Shown: positions 1 to 5,870 of the stretch, one piece after another
Position numbering within the stretch: the first letter of the stretch is position 1
How the letters are laid out: each line of letters begins with the position of its first letter
Origin: an uncultured Eubacteriales bacterium
GTDB taxonomy: Bacteria; Bacillota; Clostridia; Oscillospirales; Oscillospiraceae
DNA: 10,783 bases
Direction of reading: 5' to 3'
NCBI GenBank assembly: GCA_900549545.1
Contig: URPA01000064.1
Location: 1-10,783, forward strand
Notes under the pieces: model-generated
The model's input: only the letters and a program-made list of their open reading frames with translations
Databases searched by the model: none
What the model was told of the DNA's origin: nothing
Position numbers and translations under genes: made by a program

Positions 1-53
1 GGATACCCTCTCAGTCTCGCTTACGCTCGCCAGCTCTCCCAGAGGGAGAGCCA
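1..53. repeat. Palindromic dispersed-repeat fragment (REP-like), cut by window edge
   Basis: The segment contains a perfect 8-bp inverted repeat, GCTCTCCC at 33-40 and GGGAGAGC at 44-51, around a 3-nt AGA loop. Upstream lies a purine/pyrimidine-biased stretch (CTCAGTCTCGCTTACGCTCGCC). From memory, intergenic repeats of this type, ending in a CTCTCCC-AGA-GGGAGAG hairpin, are scattered through genomes of gut Clostridia; this is recognition, not a search result. No coding potential is evident. It could also act as the terminator of a gene left of the window, but no T-run follows the stem. Confidence 0.5.
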
Positions 54-161
54 AGTCATTGCCGCGACAACTTCCGATTTATCGACCTGATTTTATCACA
101 CCCGCCGGTATGACACAAGCTGTAAATCTGCAATCGTCATCTTCCCTTTTTCATTAATTTG

Positions 162-170
162 TGCTAAAAT
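162..170 (+). promoter_or_regulatory. Probable extended -10 promoter of the transporter operon
   Basis: TGC followed directly by TAAAAT (165-170) forms an extended -10 element. The best -35 at 17-nt spacing is a weak TTCCCT, which suits extended -10 promoters. Predicted transcription would start near 177, about 30 nt before the ATG at 208. The rest of 54-198 shows no gene. Confidence 0.45.
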
Positions 171-207
171 ACCGCGTATTCAATCTACGATTTAGCAGGT
201 GCATGCT

Positions 208-1098
208 ATGAACAGAGAAAACGCCGCCCGGCTGAGCGTCATCGGCTCGATGCTGATTTATGGCACTATCGGCGTCTTTGTGCGCTATATCCCCATGCCC
301 TCCGCAGTCATCGCCATGGCCCGGGGGCTTATCGGCGCGCCCTTTCTGCTGCTGGTGCTTTTTATAAAGCGCTCCCGCCCGGATATGGCGGGCATAAAGC
401 GCAATCTCTCCCTGCTGCTTGTGCTGGGCGCGCTGCTGGGTACAAACTGGGTGCTGCTCTTTGAATCCTATCGGTACACGAGCGTGGCCGCCGCCACCTT
501 GTGCTATTATTTAGCGCCGATTCTGCTTGTCGCCGCCTCCCCGTTTTTGTTTAAGGAGCGTCTGAGTGCGCGCAAGGTTCTCTGCGTTTTAGCGGCGCTT
601 GTGGGTATGGTGCTCGTCTCCGGCGTGCTTGGCGGCGGCGCTCCCGGCTCTGAGCCTGTGAAGGGCATGGCGCTTGCCGTCGGTGCGGCGGCGATGTATG
701 CCTGCATCGTCGTCCTCAACAAAAAGCTCAGCGGCATCTCCGCCTATGACAGGACGATAAGCCAGCTTGCGGTGTCCTCTGTGGTGATGCTGGTGTATAA
801 TCTTTTCAGCGGCAGCCTGAGCGCCCTTTCGCTGGACGGCCTCGGGTGGATAATGCTGCTCGTTGTCGGCATTGTGCACACAGGCCTTGCGTATTTTCTG
901 TATTTCGGCTCAATGGAGGCGCTGAGCGCGCAGACGCTCGCCATCTTGAGCTATATCGACCCTGTGACGGCGGTGCTGCTCTCGGCGCTGCTGCTCAAAG
1001 AGCCGCTAGGTGTCGGCGGCGTCATCGGCGCGGTGCTTATTCTCGGCTCTGCCGTGATAAGCGAGCTGCCCCTGAAAAACAAGGAGGAACAAAAATGA
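208..1098 (+). CDS. EamA/DMT-family membrane transporter
   Basis: This is a 296-residue polytopic membrane protein of the drug/metabolite transporter superfamily, probably a metabolite or amino-acid exporter; the substrate cannot be read from sequence. About ten hydrophobic helices fall into two repeated EamA halves (about residues 7-137 and 150-285). Each half ends with the family's signature, a cytoplasmic acidic/basic loop (FKERLSARK; LLKEPLGVGG) followed by a glycine-rich helix (LVGMVLVSGV; GAVLILGSAVI). I chose ATG 208 over an in-frame GTG at 199, because AGCAGGTG at 195-201 lies at Shine-Dalgarno distance from the ATG and overlaps the GTG. Its stop codon overlaps the start of the next gene (ATGA), so the two are translationally coupled. 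Length is normal for the family. Confidence 0.88.
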   Translation: MNRENAARLSVIGSMLIYGTIGVFVRYIPMPSAVIAMARGLIGAPFLLLVLFIKRSRPDMAGIKRNLSLLLVLGALLGTNWVLLFESYRYTSVAAATLCYYLAPILLVAASPFLFKERLSARKVLCVLAALVGMVLVSGVLGGGAPGSEPVKGMALAVGAAAMYACIVVLNKKLSGISAYDRTISQLAVSSVVMLVYNLFSGSLSALSLDGLGWIMLLVVGIVHTGLAYFLYFGSMEALSAQTLAILSYIDPVTAVLLSALLLKEPLGVGGVIGAVLILGSAVISELPLKNKEEQK

Positions 1099-1577
1099 CC
1101 GTATTCAGACAAATGCGCCGTGCGCGCCAGCAGCTTGATGAAAACAGCGCAGTTGCCCTGCTTGAAGCGGGCAGCAGCGGCGTCCTCGCCCTTTATGGTG
1201 ACGAGGGATATCCCTACACACTGCCGATAAGCTATGTTTACGCTGACGGCTACATATATTTTCACTCTGCCCTCACCGGGCACAAGATTGACGCTATAAA
1301 CCGCTGCGACAAGGCGAGCTTCTGCGTTGTGGCGCAGGATAATGTCCTGCCGGAGAAATACACCACGGCTTATAAAAGCGTCATCGCCTTCGGGCGCATC
1401 CGCATTATGAGTGAGGAGGAAAAGCTCCCTGCGGTCTTGAAGCTTGCGGAAAAATATAATCCCGGCCATCTTGCCGAGAGCCGCGCCGAGGCTGAGAAGG
1501 GCATAAAGGCCATGCACATGCTGGAGCTTAAAATTGAGCATTTGACCGGCAAGCAGGGCAAAGAGCTTTTGAATTGA
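1095..1577 (+). CDS. Nim-like / pyridoxamine 5'-phosphate oxidase-family flavoprotein
   Basis: This 160-residue protein has the FMN-binding split-barrel pattern of the Nim/PNPOx-like family: GVLALYGDEGYPYTLPISY, then DGYIYFHSALTGHKID, then CDKASFCVVAQD and PEKYTTAYKSVIAFGRIR. Members bind FMN or haem; some reduce nitroimidazole drugs, but most have no proven substrate, so a resistance role should not be assumed. The start is the ATG inside the ATGA overlap with the transporter, preceded by AAGGAGG at 1081-1087. The frame remains open far upstream of 1095, but that part is out of frame with the transporter and is not expected to be translated. The -35 box of the following tRNA promoter overlaps its stop codon. 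Confidence 0.8.
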   Translation: MTVFRQMRRARQQLDENSAVALLEAGSSGVLALYGDEGYPYTLPISYVYADGYIYFHSALTGHKIDAINRCDKASFCVVAQDNVLPEKYTTAYKSVIAFGRIRIMSEEEKLPAVLKLAEKYNPGHLAESRAEAEKGIKAMHMLELKIEHLTGKQGKELLN

Positions 1578-1602
1578 CTTTTTCGTCCGGACATGGTATT
1601 AT
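1574..1602 (+). promoter_or_regulatory. Promoter of tRNA-Ser
   Basis: TTGACT (1574-1579), a 17-nt spacer and TATTAT (1597-1602) make a near-consensus vegetative promoter. The predicted start near 1609 lies a few bases before the mature tRNA end at 1616. The -35 overlaps the stop codon (TGA 1575-1577) of the preceding gene. Confidence 0.75.
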
Positions 1603-1615
1603 TTATGAACGCTAT

Positions 1616-1706
1616 GGAGGGTTACCGAAGCGGTCATAACGGGGCGGTCTTGAAAACCGTTAGGGCAGTGATGTCCACAGGGGTTCGAATCCCTTACCCT
1701 CCGCCA
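1616..1706 (+). tRNA. tRNA-Ser (anticodon UGA)
   Basis: The 7-bp acceptor stem pairs GGAGGGT (1616-1622) with ACCCTCC (1696-1702), followed by the discriminator G at 1703 and an encoded CCA (1704-1706). The anticodon stem GCGGT/ACCGT (1644-1648/1656-1660) encloses the loop CTTGAAA, giving the anticodon TGA at 1651-1653. The T-arm GGGGTTCGAATCCC is intact. The long variable arm (about 1661-1678) and the 91-nt length are typical of class II serine tRNAs. It decodes UCA (and UCG by wobble). A terminator follows at once. Confidence 0.97.
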
Positions 1707-1707
1707 T

Positions 1708-1744
1708 AAAAGGACGGCTATTTTGATAGAATAGCCGTCCTTTT
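1708..1744 (+). terminator. Intrinsic terminator after tRNA-Ser
   Basis: A perfect 15-bp inverted repeat (1708-1722 with 1730-1744), including A4 and T4 ends, surrounds a 7-nt loop. It begins 2 nt after the CCA end. The A/T ends make it functional in both directions. Confidence 0.9.
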
Positions 1745-1828
1745 ACTTTTGCCTTGAAAGCCTTTGATTTCGAAGGGTTCGCGTGTTTCATAGACAATAC
1801 GAAAGCCGCTGGATAAGGTATAATAAAT
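1745..1828. other. Left flank of the IS256 insertion, no confident gene
   Basis: This is an 84-bp stretch between the tRNA terminator and the insertion sequence. On the minus strand it is open and protein-like (reading ...SSGFRIVYETREPFEIKGFQ...), and that frame joins an ATG on the other side of the element once the insertion is removed; see findings. It overlaps the terminator stem at its end, so coding status is doubtful. A TATAAT at 1819-1824 has no good -35 partner. Confidence 0.3.
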
Positions 1829-1840
1829 TGCGCAAATTTA
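1829..1840. repeat. Left terminal inverted repeat of the IS256-family element
   Basis: TGCGCAAATTTA matches the reverse complement of the right end over 12 of 12 bases. Beyond that, similarity is weak (GAAAGC inside the left end versus TTTGCA inside the right). Confidence 0.8.
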
Positions 1841-1854
1841 GAAAGCAAAAAAGA

Positions 1855-1883
1855 GAGACATAGTTTGCAGACTCTGGTAGAAT
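1855..1883 (+). promoter_or_regulatory. Putative internal promoter of the transposase
   Basis: GAGACA (1855-1860; four of six consensus bases) and TAGAAT (1878-1883; five of six) are separated by exactly 17 nt. Transcription would begin near 1890. Such a transcript would lack the left arm of the hairpin at 1857-1927, which may be significant. No start-site data are available. Confidence 0.45.
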
Positions 1884-1927
1884 GAAGTCACCACACACCA
1901 TTCTGAAAGGAGAAAGCAAACTATGTC
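1857..1927 (+). promoter_or_regulatory. Inverted repeat able to sequester the transposase start codon
   Basis: GACATAGTTTGC (1857-1868) is perfectly complementary to GCAAACTATGTC (1916-1927). The right arm contains the ATG start (1923-1925) and sits just after the AAAGGAGA ribosome binding site (1906-1913). In RNA that includes both arms, the 12-bp stem would bury the start codon. Only transcripts entering from outside carry the left arm; it overlaps the -35 of the internal promoter. Confidence 0.55.
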
Positions 1928-3113
1928 CGAGAAGATTGTACAGCTAAATGAGGAAGTAATCAAGGGGCAACTGAAAGAATTGGTTCGCGGCAGTGTGGAG
2001 GAAACCCTGAATGAACTGCTGGAAAAGGAGGCGGAGTCGCTGACGCAGGCCGCCCGCTATGAGCGCAGCGAGGCCCGTCAGGGCTACCGCAGCGGTCACT
2101 ACGACAGGAACCTTACCACGACCTCCGGTGACGTTACGCTCCACGTCCCCCGGCTCAAGGGCGTGTCCTTCGAGACGGCCATCATCGAGCGGTATCGCCG
2201 CCGGGAAAGCAGCGTGGAGGAGGCCCTCATTGAGATGTACCTGGCGGGTGTCTCCGTGCGCCGGGTGGAGGACATCACGGAGGCACTGTGGGGCAGCAAG
2301 ATCTCGCCCACCACCATCAGCGAGCTGAACAAGAAAGCCTACGTCCACATCGAGGATTGGCGGAATCGTCCCTTGCAGGGCGGGCGGTATCCGTATGTCT
2401 ATGTGGACGGCATCTACCTACGCCGCAACTGGGGCGGAGAGTACGAAAATGTTGCTGTTTTGGTGGCGATCGCAGTGAACGAGGACGGGTTCCGTGAGGT
2501 TTTGGGTGCCGCCGAAGGCATGAAAGAGGACAAGGCCAGCTGGGTCAGTTTCTTCCAATGGCTTCGTGGACGCGGCTTGGATGGCGTAAAGCTCATCGTC
2601 GGCGACAAGTGCATGGGGATGCTGGAGGCCGTGGGCGAGGTGTTCCCAGACGCCAAACACCAGCGCTGCACGGTGCATTTCTACCGCAACGTTTTCTCTG
2701 TTGTGCCAAAATCCAAGGTAAAAATTGTAGCGAAAATGCTCAAGGCGATCCACGCGCAGGAGAGCAAAAAGGCGTCCCGCGAGAAGGCAAAGGCCGTGGT
2801 TTCTGAGCTGCGCGCCATGAAACTGAAGGAGGCCGCCAAGAAGGTCGAGGACGGCATCGAGGAGACGCTGACCTACTGCGATTTTCCCAGCGAGCATTGG
2901 ACGCGCATCCGTACCAACAATGTGATCGAACGGCTGAACCGGGAGATCCGCCGCAGAACCCGCGTGGTGGGGACGTTCCCTGATGGCAACTCCGCCCTGA
3001 TGCTGGTTTGCGCCCGGCTCCGCCATGTGGCGGGCACCCAGTGGGGCAACAAGAAATACATGAATATGAAGCACTTGGAGGCGGCTCTGGACGACGTCTC
3101 TATTGCCGGCTGA
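1923..3113 (+). CDS. IS256-family (Mutator-like) DDE transposase
   Basis: This 396-residue protein has the usual length and layout of IS256 transposases. It catalyses movement of the surrounding element through a DDE active site. The predicted catalytic residues are D162 (in YVYVDGIY), D228 (in LIVGDKC) and E336 (in NNVIERLNREIRRR). The family landmarks HQRCTVHFYRN after the second Asp and RTRVVGTFPDGNSAL after the Glu are both present. The N-terminal 60 residues form a helical DNA-binding region with the typical YERSEARQGYRSGHYDR segment. No frameshift or internal stop is present, so the protein is probably active. The ribosome binding site is AAAGGAGA, about 10 nt before ATG. A hairpin can cover the start codon, and another spans the stop codon. 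Confidence 0.95.
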   Translation: MSEKIVQLNEEVIKGQLKELVRGSVEETLNELLEKEAESLTQAARYERSEARQGYRSGHYDRNLTTTSGDVTLHVPRLKGVSFETAIIERYRRRESSVEEALIEMYLAGVSVRRVEDITEALWGSKISPTTISELNKKAYVHIEDWRNRPLQGGRYPYVYVDGIYLRRNWGGEYENVAVLVAIAVNEDGFREVLGAAEGMKEDKASWVSFFQWLRGRGLDGVKLIVGDKCMGMLEAVGEVFPDAKHQRCTVHFYRNVFSVVPKSKVKIVAKMLKAIHAQESKKASREKAKAVVSELRAMKLKEAAKKVEDGIEETLTYCDFPSEHWTRIRTNNVIERLNREIRRRTRVVGTFPDGNSALMLVCARLRHVAGTQWGNKKYMNMKHLEAALDDVSIAG

Positions 3114-3127
3114 CTTCACTCAGCCGG
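3106..3127 (+). terminator. Hairpin spanning the transposase stop codon
   Basis: CCGGCTGA (3106-3113) pairs perfectly with TCAGCCGG (3120-3127) around a 6-nt loop. The TGA stop lies within the left arm. No T-run follows, so it is a weak terminator at best; it may instead protect the mRNA end. Confidence 0.35.
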
Positions 3128-3137
3128 AGCCTGCAAA

Positions 3138-3149
3138 TAAATTTGCGCA
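3138..3149. repeat. Right terminal inverted repeat of the IS256-family element
   Basis: TAAATTTGCGCA is the exact reverse complement of the left end at 1829-1840. Confidence 0.8.
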
Positions 3150-3237
3150 TAAATCTTGACGGGACCCTCCATTCAGGCGCGGGCACTCGAACTGTTCCGC
3201 GCTCATACGAAGGAACTTGAAGAAAAATATTGGCGTT
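3150..3237. other. Right flank of the IS256 insertion, possible gene remnant
   Basis: On the plus strand, a short frame from TTG at 3156 to TAA at 3237-3239 reads ...QARALELFRAHTKELEEKY..., an amphipathic, gene-like C-terminus of at most 27 residues that ends directly on the following terminator. There is an in-frame stop just upstream (3150-3152), so no longer gene can be rebuilt. On the minus strand, an ATG at 3172 joins the left flank when the element is removed. The two readings compete and neither has a recognised family. Confidence 0.3.
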
Positions 3238-3276
3238 AAAAAACCAGCGTGGCTAAAAAAGTCACGCTGGTTTTTT
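3238..3276. terminator. Bidirectional intrinsic terminator downstream of the glycosidase gene
   Basis: AAAAAACCAGCGTG (3238-3251) pairs with CACGCTGGTTTTTT (3263-3276). A6 and T6 ends allow termination on both strands. It lies about 33 nt after the stop codon of the minus-strand glycoside hydrolase and also stops read-through from the insertion sequence. Confidence 0.92.
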
Positions 3277-3309
3277 GCGTACACGCCGCCGGAATTCCGG
3301 TTCTTTTCA

Positions 3310-4548
3310 TCAGTCCAGCAGGCCGTATTCGGCCTTGAGCTGCAATATGCGCAGGACGCTCTCGTCGATGCGCACCTCGCTTATCTCCCCGGCGCGAACC
3401 GCGTTCAGGACGCCGTCGAAGGACGCGGCGTAATCATACGGCATGAGGATTATATCCGCCCCGGCCTTGACCGCGAGCACGGCGCTTTCGGCGGGGCTGT
3501 AATTCTTGGTTATCGCGCCCATGGCGAGCGAGTCGGTGATTATCACGCCGTCATAGCCAAGCTCCCCGCGCAGTCTCTGTGTAAGCAGCTCGTATGACAG
3601 CGAAGCGGGCAGCCCGTCATCCGTGACCTGCGGCAGAGTGATGTGCGCCGCCATCAGCATGTCCGTCCTATCGAGCACAGACTCAAATGGGATAAGCTCG
3701 CAGTCCAGTATCTCCGCCCAGCTTTTGCCGAGCGAGACATAGCCGTTGTGCGAGTCGCCGGTCGTGTCGCCGTGGCCGGGAAAATGCTTGACGCATGTCA
3801 TTATGCCCGCGCTGTGTAGCCCGTCCACCGCCGCCCCGGCCATTACGGCAACCTGCTCCGGGTCACTGCCGAAGGCGCGGCTGCCGATTATGATGTTGTC
3901 GGGGTTGGAATTCGTATCCGCCACCGGTGCGAAGTCGAGGTTGAAGCCGTACTCGCGCAGATATTCCCCGATGGACGCGTACATATTGCGCACGGCGTCC
4001 TCGCCCGCGGCGGCCTCGGCCTGCGCCCCGTCATATCTAGGCACATCGAAGGCTGCGGAACCGGCGACGCGGGACACCGCTCCGCCCTCTTCGTCGGTCG
4101 CAATGAACGGCGCGCAGTCGGATTCATCTCTCAGCGCCGAGATAAACGCGTTGAGCTGGTCGGGATCCTGAATGTTTTTTCCGAACAGGACGAAGCCCCC
4201 CGCCGGGCGCAGACTGAGCTGTGCCGCCATATCCCCGTTCAGCGCCGGCACGCCGTACTGCGACGCGTCGTGAACCTGCGCAGGCGTCAGCCCGGTGTCC
4301 AGCGATTCGGGGCGGATGATGAACAGCTGGCCGACCTTCTGTTCAAGCGTCATGCTGTCAAGCAGCGTTTGTGCGGGATCAGCCGCCGTATCTCCGCCGG
4401 AGACGTCCGGCGTGTCGCTCGGCGCGATTATTATCTCGGCGCTGCCCGGACTCGGCTCGGTCGTGGGTACAGGCACAGGGTCAGCTGTACCGCAGGCCAC
4501 GAGGAGCAGCAGCGCTAGCGCGGCAATGAATGCAGAGAGTTTTTTCAA
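3310..4548 (-). CDS. nagZ: Lipoprotein glycoside hydrolase family 3, NagZ-type beta-N-acetylglucosaminidase
   Basis: This predicted surface lipoprotein (412 residues) should remove N-acetylglucosamine from muropeptides during peptidoglycan turnover. A signal peptide ends in the lipobox LVAC (acylated Cys 19), followed by a Pro/Thr/Ser-rich linker to about residue 55. The single TIM-barrel catalytic domain carries KHFPGHGDTTGDSH (residues 254-267), whose Asp265-His267 pair matches the NagZ catalytic dyad, and the nucleophile Asp339 in IITDSLAMGA. It lacks the second C-terminal domain seen in some Gram-positive relatives. I chose the TTG start because GGAGG stands 7 nt before it and it gives a normal signal peptide; the longer frame to 4596 has no such site and overlaps the promoter. 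It is monocistronic, with a consensus promoter and a terminator. Specificity for GlcNAc is inferred. Confidence 0.9.
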   Translation of the reverse strand: MKKLSAFIAALALLLLVACGTADPVPVPTTEPSPGSAEIIIAPSDTPDVSGGDTAADPAQTLLDSMTLEQKVGQLFIIRPESLDTGLTPAQVHDASQYGVPALNGDMAAQLSLRPAGGFVLFGKNIQDPDQLNAFISALRDESDCAPFIATDEEGGAVSRVAGSAAFDVPRYDGAQAEAAAGEDAVRNMYASIGEYLREYGFNLDFAPVADTNSNPDNIIIGSRAFGSDPEQVAVMAGAAVDGLHSAGIMTCVKHFPGHGDTTGDSHNGYVSLGKSWAEILDCELIPFESVLDRTDMLMAAHITLPQVTDDGLPASLSYELLTQRLRGELGYDGVIITDSLAMGAITKNYSPAESAVLAVKAGADIILMPYDYAASFDGVLNAVRAGEISEVRIDESVLRILQLKAEYGLLD

Positions 4549-4584
4549 GGCTATGCCTCCAGAATGCAAGAATGGACAGTTTAT

Positions 4585-4613
4585 ATTATAAGCCAATATT
4601 CCCCCGCTGTCAA
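4585..4613 (-). promoter_or_regulatory. Consensus sigma-A-type promoter of the glycosidase gene
   Basis: On the minus strand, TTGACA (4613-4608), a 17-nt spacer and TATAAT (4590-4585) match the consensus in all twelve positions. Transcription should start near 4579, about 30 nt before the TTG start codon. Confidence 0.88.
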
Positions 4614-4641
4614 GCGCCGCGCGGGCGGTGTAGCATATGCC

Positions 4642-5168
4642 TCACAGTTGAATCACTTCTCCACCTTGGGCATTTACAATGACCACTTTGAGTAGCTCCG
4701 TATAAATAGCCCGCTTCATATCCTGCACATCTTTATCAGCAAGGTTCTCTTTATAAGCATCACACAGGTTCCCGTTATCACTCTCCCGCATAAAGCGATT
4801 TATAGCTTTTATCAAATCTTTACTGATTTGCCGGATGTCATCATCTTGTAGAGCGAATTGACCACGCTTTTTTGAAAAATGTGCTGTACTCTTATTGATA
4901 AAGGTTCTCAGTGTGTCGTCCATCTCAACGCTTAAATCCTTTTCTACCGACAGAAAGTCTCTGTAAATCAAATCATCAGGGTACCTGGCTTTTTTGTATT
5001 GGAAAAGAAATCGCATAATGTTCGAATGTGCACGCGCCTGCTCTCCAGGAAAATATTGTGCAGCATTTTATTACTATTTGAGTCGTACAGCGTGACATAC
5101 AGGAACGTCGCAAACTCGGCGAATACCTGTCCCAATTCATTGTCCAGTTCTTCAAGATATTCTGCCAT
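4642..5168 (-). pseudogene. Unknown helical protein, split by a -1 frame change at A_AAA_AAG
   Basis: I do not recognise a named family. Two overlapping frames together make one plausible 175-residue, mainly helical protein. The upstream frame starts at ATG 5168 with AGGAGG 7-8 nt before it and reads ...HIRTLCDFFSNTKK. The downstream frame continues ARYPDDLIYRDFL and ends at 4642. The change falls exactly at a zero-frame A_AAA_AAG heptamer (4995-4989). Loss of one A from an A7 tract would explain it as a broken gene; programmed -1 frameshifting is the alternative. Without a shift the product has 66 residues. The downstream frame has no ribosome binding site of its own. A segment INKSTAHFSKKR resembles an H-containing motif of small accessory-region proteins, but no function follows. 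The region is more AT-rich than its neighbours. Confidence 0.6.
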
Positions 5169-5274
5169 ATTAGCCCTCCTGCAGACTAAGGTAGCAAAAA
5201 AGCTTCCGGTTGCCATTCTACCATTATTCAGGGCTACTGTAAATACAGAGCATTATGCTAGGTTTGAAACCGCA

Positions 5275-5577
5275 ACACTATATGTAACAGACTATGTGGC
5301 AAATGGGAGCTTCGCATCACTACGCGAGAATGTAAAAACATACAAAGAAGAGAACTATGCGCTCATGGTCAAGACGCAGGATTTTTCGAATGATTTCACC
5401 CGTGGGCTGACATACACCGACCAAAAAGGATTTGATTATCTACAAAAATCCAGACTGTATGGTGGCGAGCTCATGCTCAGCAACATAGGAGCATCTATCG
5501 GAAAAGCATTTATTATTCCGACAATGAATATTCGTATGACCCTTGCTCCTAATGCGATTGTTGTCAAATGCTTAGAT
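5275..5577 (+). pseudogene. hsdS: Fragment of type I restriction specificity subunit (HsdS target-recognition domain)
   Basis: About 100 residues match the pattern of one HsdS target-recognition domain: TDYVANGSFASLREN, then YALMVKTQDFSN, then SRLYGGELMLSNIGASIGKAF and IRMTLAPNAIVVKC. In an intact enzyme HsdS (about 400 residues) directs the HsdM/HsdR complex to its DNA site. Here the start, the central conserved spacer, the second recognition domain and both partner genes are missing. The frame is open upstream only because it runs antisense to the neighbouring minus-strand gene. At about 5577 the sequence passes into a serine-recombinase tail in another frame. It is therefore a non-functional relic. 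Assignment to HsdS rests on motif recognition. Confidence 0.75.
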
Positions 5578-5801
5578 GCTACGAAAAAGCCAAGGCACAG
5601 CTTGAGCAACTCCGCACCACAAAGGCTGAACGGGAAGCCCAGGCAGAAGCCATCGGAGCGTTTATGTTTGAGGTGCAGGAATTGGATGCCCTCACCGAGT
5701 TTGACGAAAAGCTCTGGCTCACCATTATCGACACGATAACCGTCCACGCCGACGGACGGATGACCTTCAAATTCCAGGGCGGTACAGAAATCGAGGCGTG
5801 A
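5577..5801 (+). pseudogene. C-terminal tail of a large serine recombinase
   Basis: The last 74 residues read YEKAKAQLEQLRTTKAERE (a coiled coil), then FMFEVQELDALTEFDEKLWLTIID, and end in a short beta-rich segment VHADGRMTFKFQGGTEIEA. This is the usual end of large serine recombinases (transposon or phage integrases) in gut Firmicutes. The catalytic N-terminal resolvase domain and the zinc-ribbon are absent, so the piece cannot recombine DNA. An ATG at 5568 exists in frame but has no ribosome binding site. The frame differs from the hsdS relic before it, so they are not a fusion protein; the junction looks like a deletion or recombination scar. A hairpin follows the stop. Confidence 0.72.
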
Positions 5802-5821
5802 GTCCCAACAAAAATGAAAAG

Positions 5822-5850
5822 ACCGCAGGTTTCAACGCCTGCGGTTTATT
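5822..5850 (+). terminator. Intrinsic terminator after the recombinase tail
   Basis: ACCGCAGG (5822-5829) pairs with CCTGCGGT (5838-5845), followed by a short TTTATT tract. It is probably the recombinase gene's original terminator, kept with its 3' end. Confidence 0.65.
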
Positions 5851-5870
5851 GCTGTCCCCACGGGTAGAGT

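Larger units (their letters stand above)
1829..3149 (+). mobile_element. Complete IS256-family insertion sequence
   Basis: The element is about 1321 bp, the usual size of IS256 relatives. It is bounded by perfect 12-bp terminal inverted repeats (TGCGCAAATTTA at 1829-1840; its complement at 3138-3149) and carries one full-length transposase. A partial target duplication is visible: ATAAAT lies immediately left of the element (1823-1828) and reappears at 3149-3154, overlapping the last base of the right repeat. The next bases differ (T left, C right), so a canonical perfect 8-bp duplication is not seen. Either the exact ends are off by a base, the duplication has mutated, or the match is chance in AT-rich DNA. 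The element lies between tRNA-Ser and the glycosidase terminator and interrupts no recognisable large gene. Confidence 0.88.

Noticed and set aside
846..1094. Upstream extension of the Nim-like gene frame
   Set aside because: It overlaps the transporter in another frame and lacks family similarity; the ATG at 1095 has a strong ribosome binding site.
1660..1848. Minus-strand open frame ending in MAEGKGFEPLWTSLP
   Set aside because: The C-terminal part is the antisense of tRNA-Ser, a familiar annotation artefact, and the frame crosses the terminator and the IS end.
2418..3119. 233-codon minus-strand frame opposite the transposase
   Set aside because: It is antisense to a complete, motif-bearing transposase and has no recognisable protein features.
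3150..3237. Second, degenerate tRNA suggested by GTTCGAGT on the minus strand
   Set aside because: The bases on either side do not pair as a T-stem, and no acceptor or anticodon stem can be built.
3217..3597. Plus-strand frame opposite the glycosidase gene
   Set aside because: It starts within the terminator region and runs antisense to the conserved glycoside hydrolase domain, with no features of its own.
5568..5801. Intact small gene starting at ATG 5568
   Set aside because: No ribosome binding site precedes it, and the sequence is clearly the C-terminal end of a much larger recombinase.
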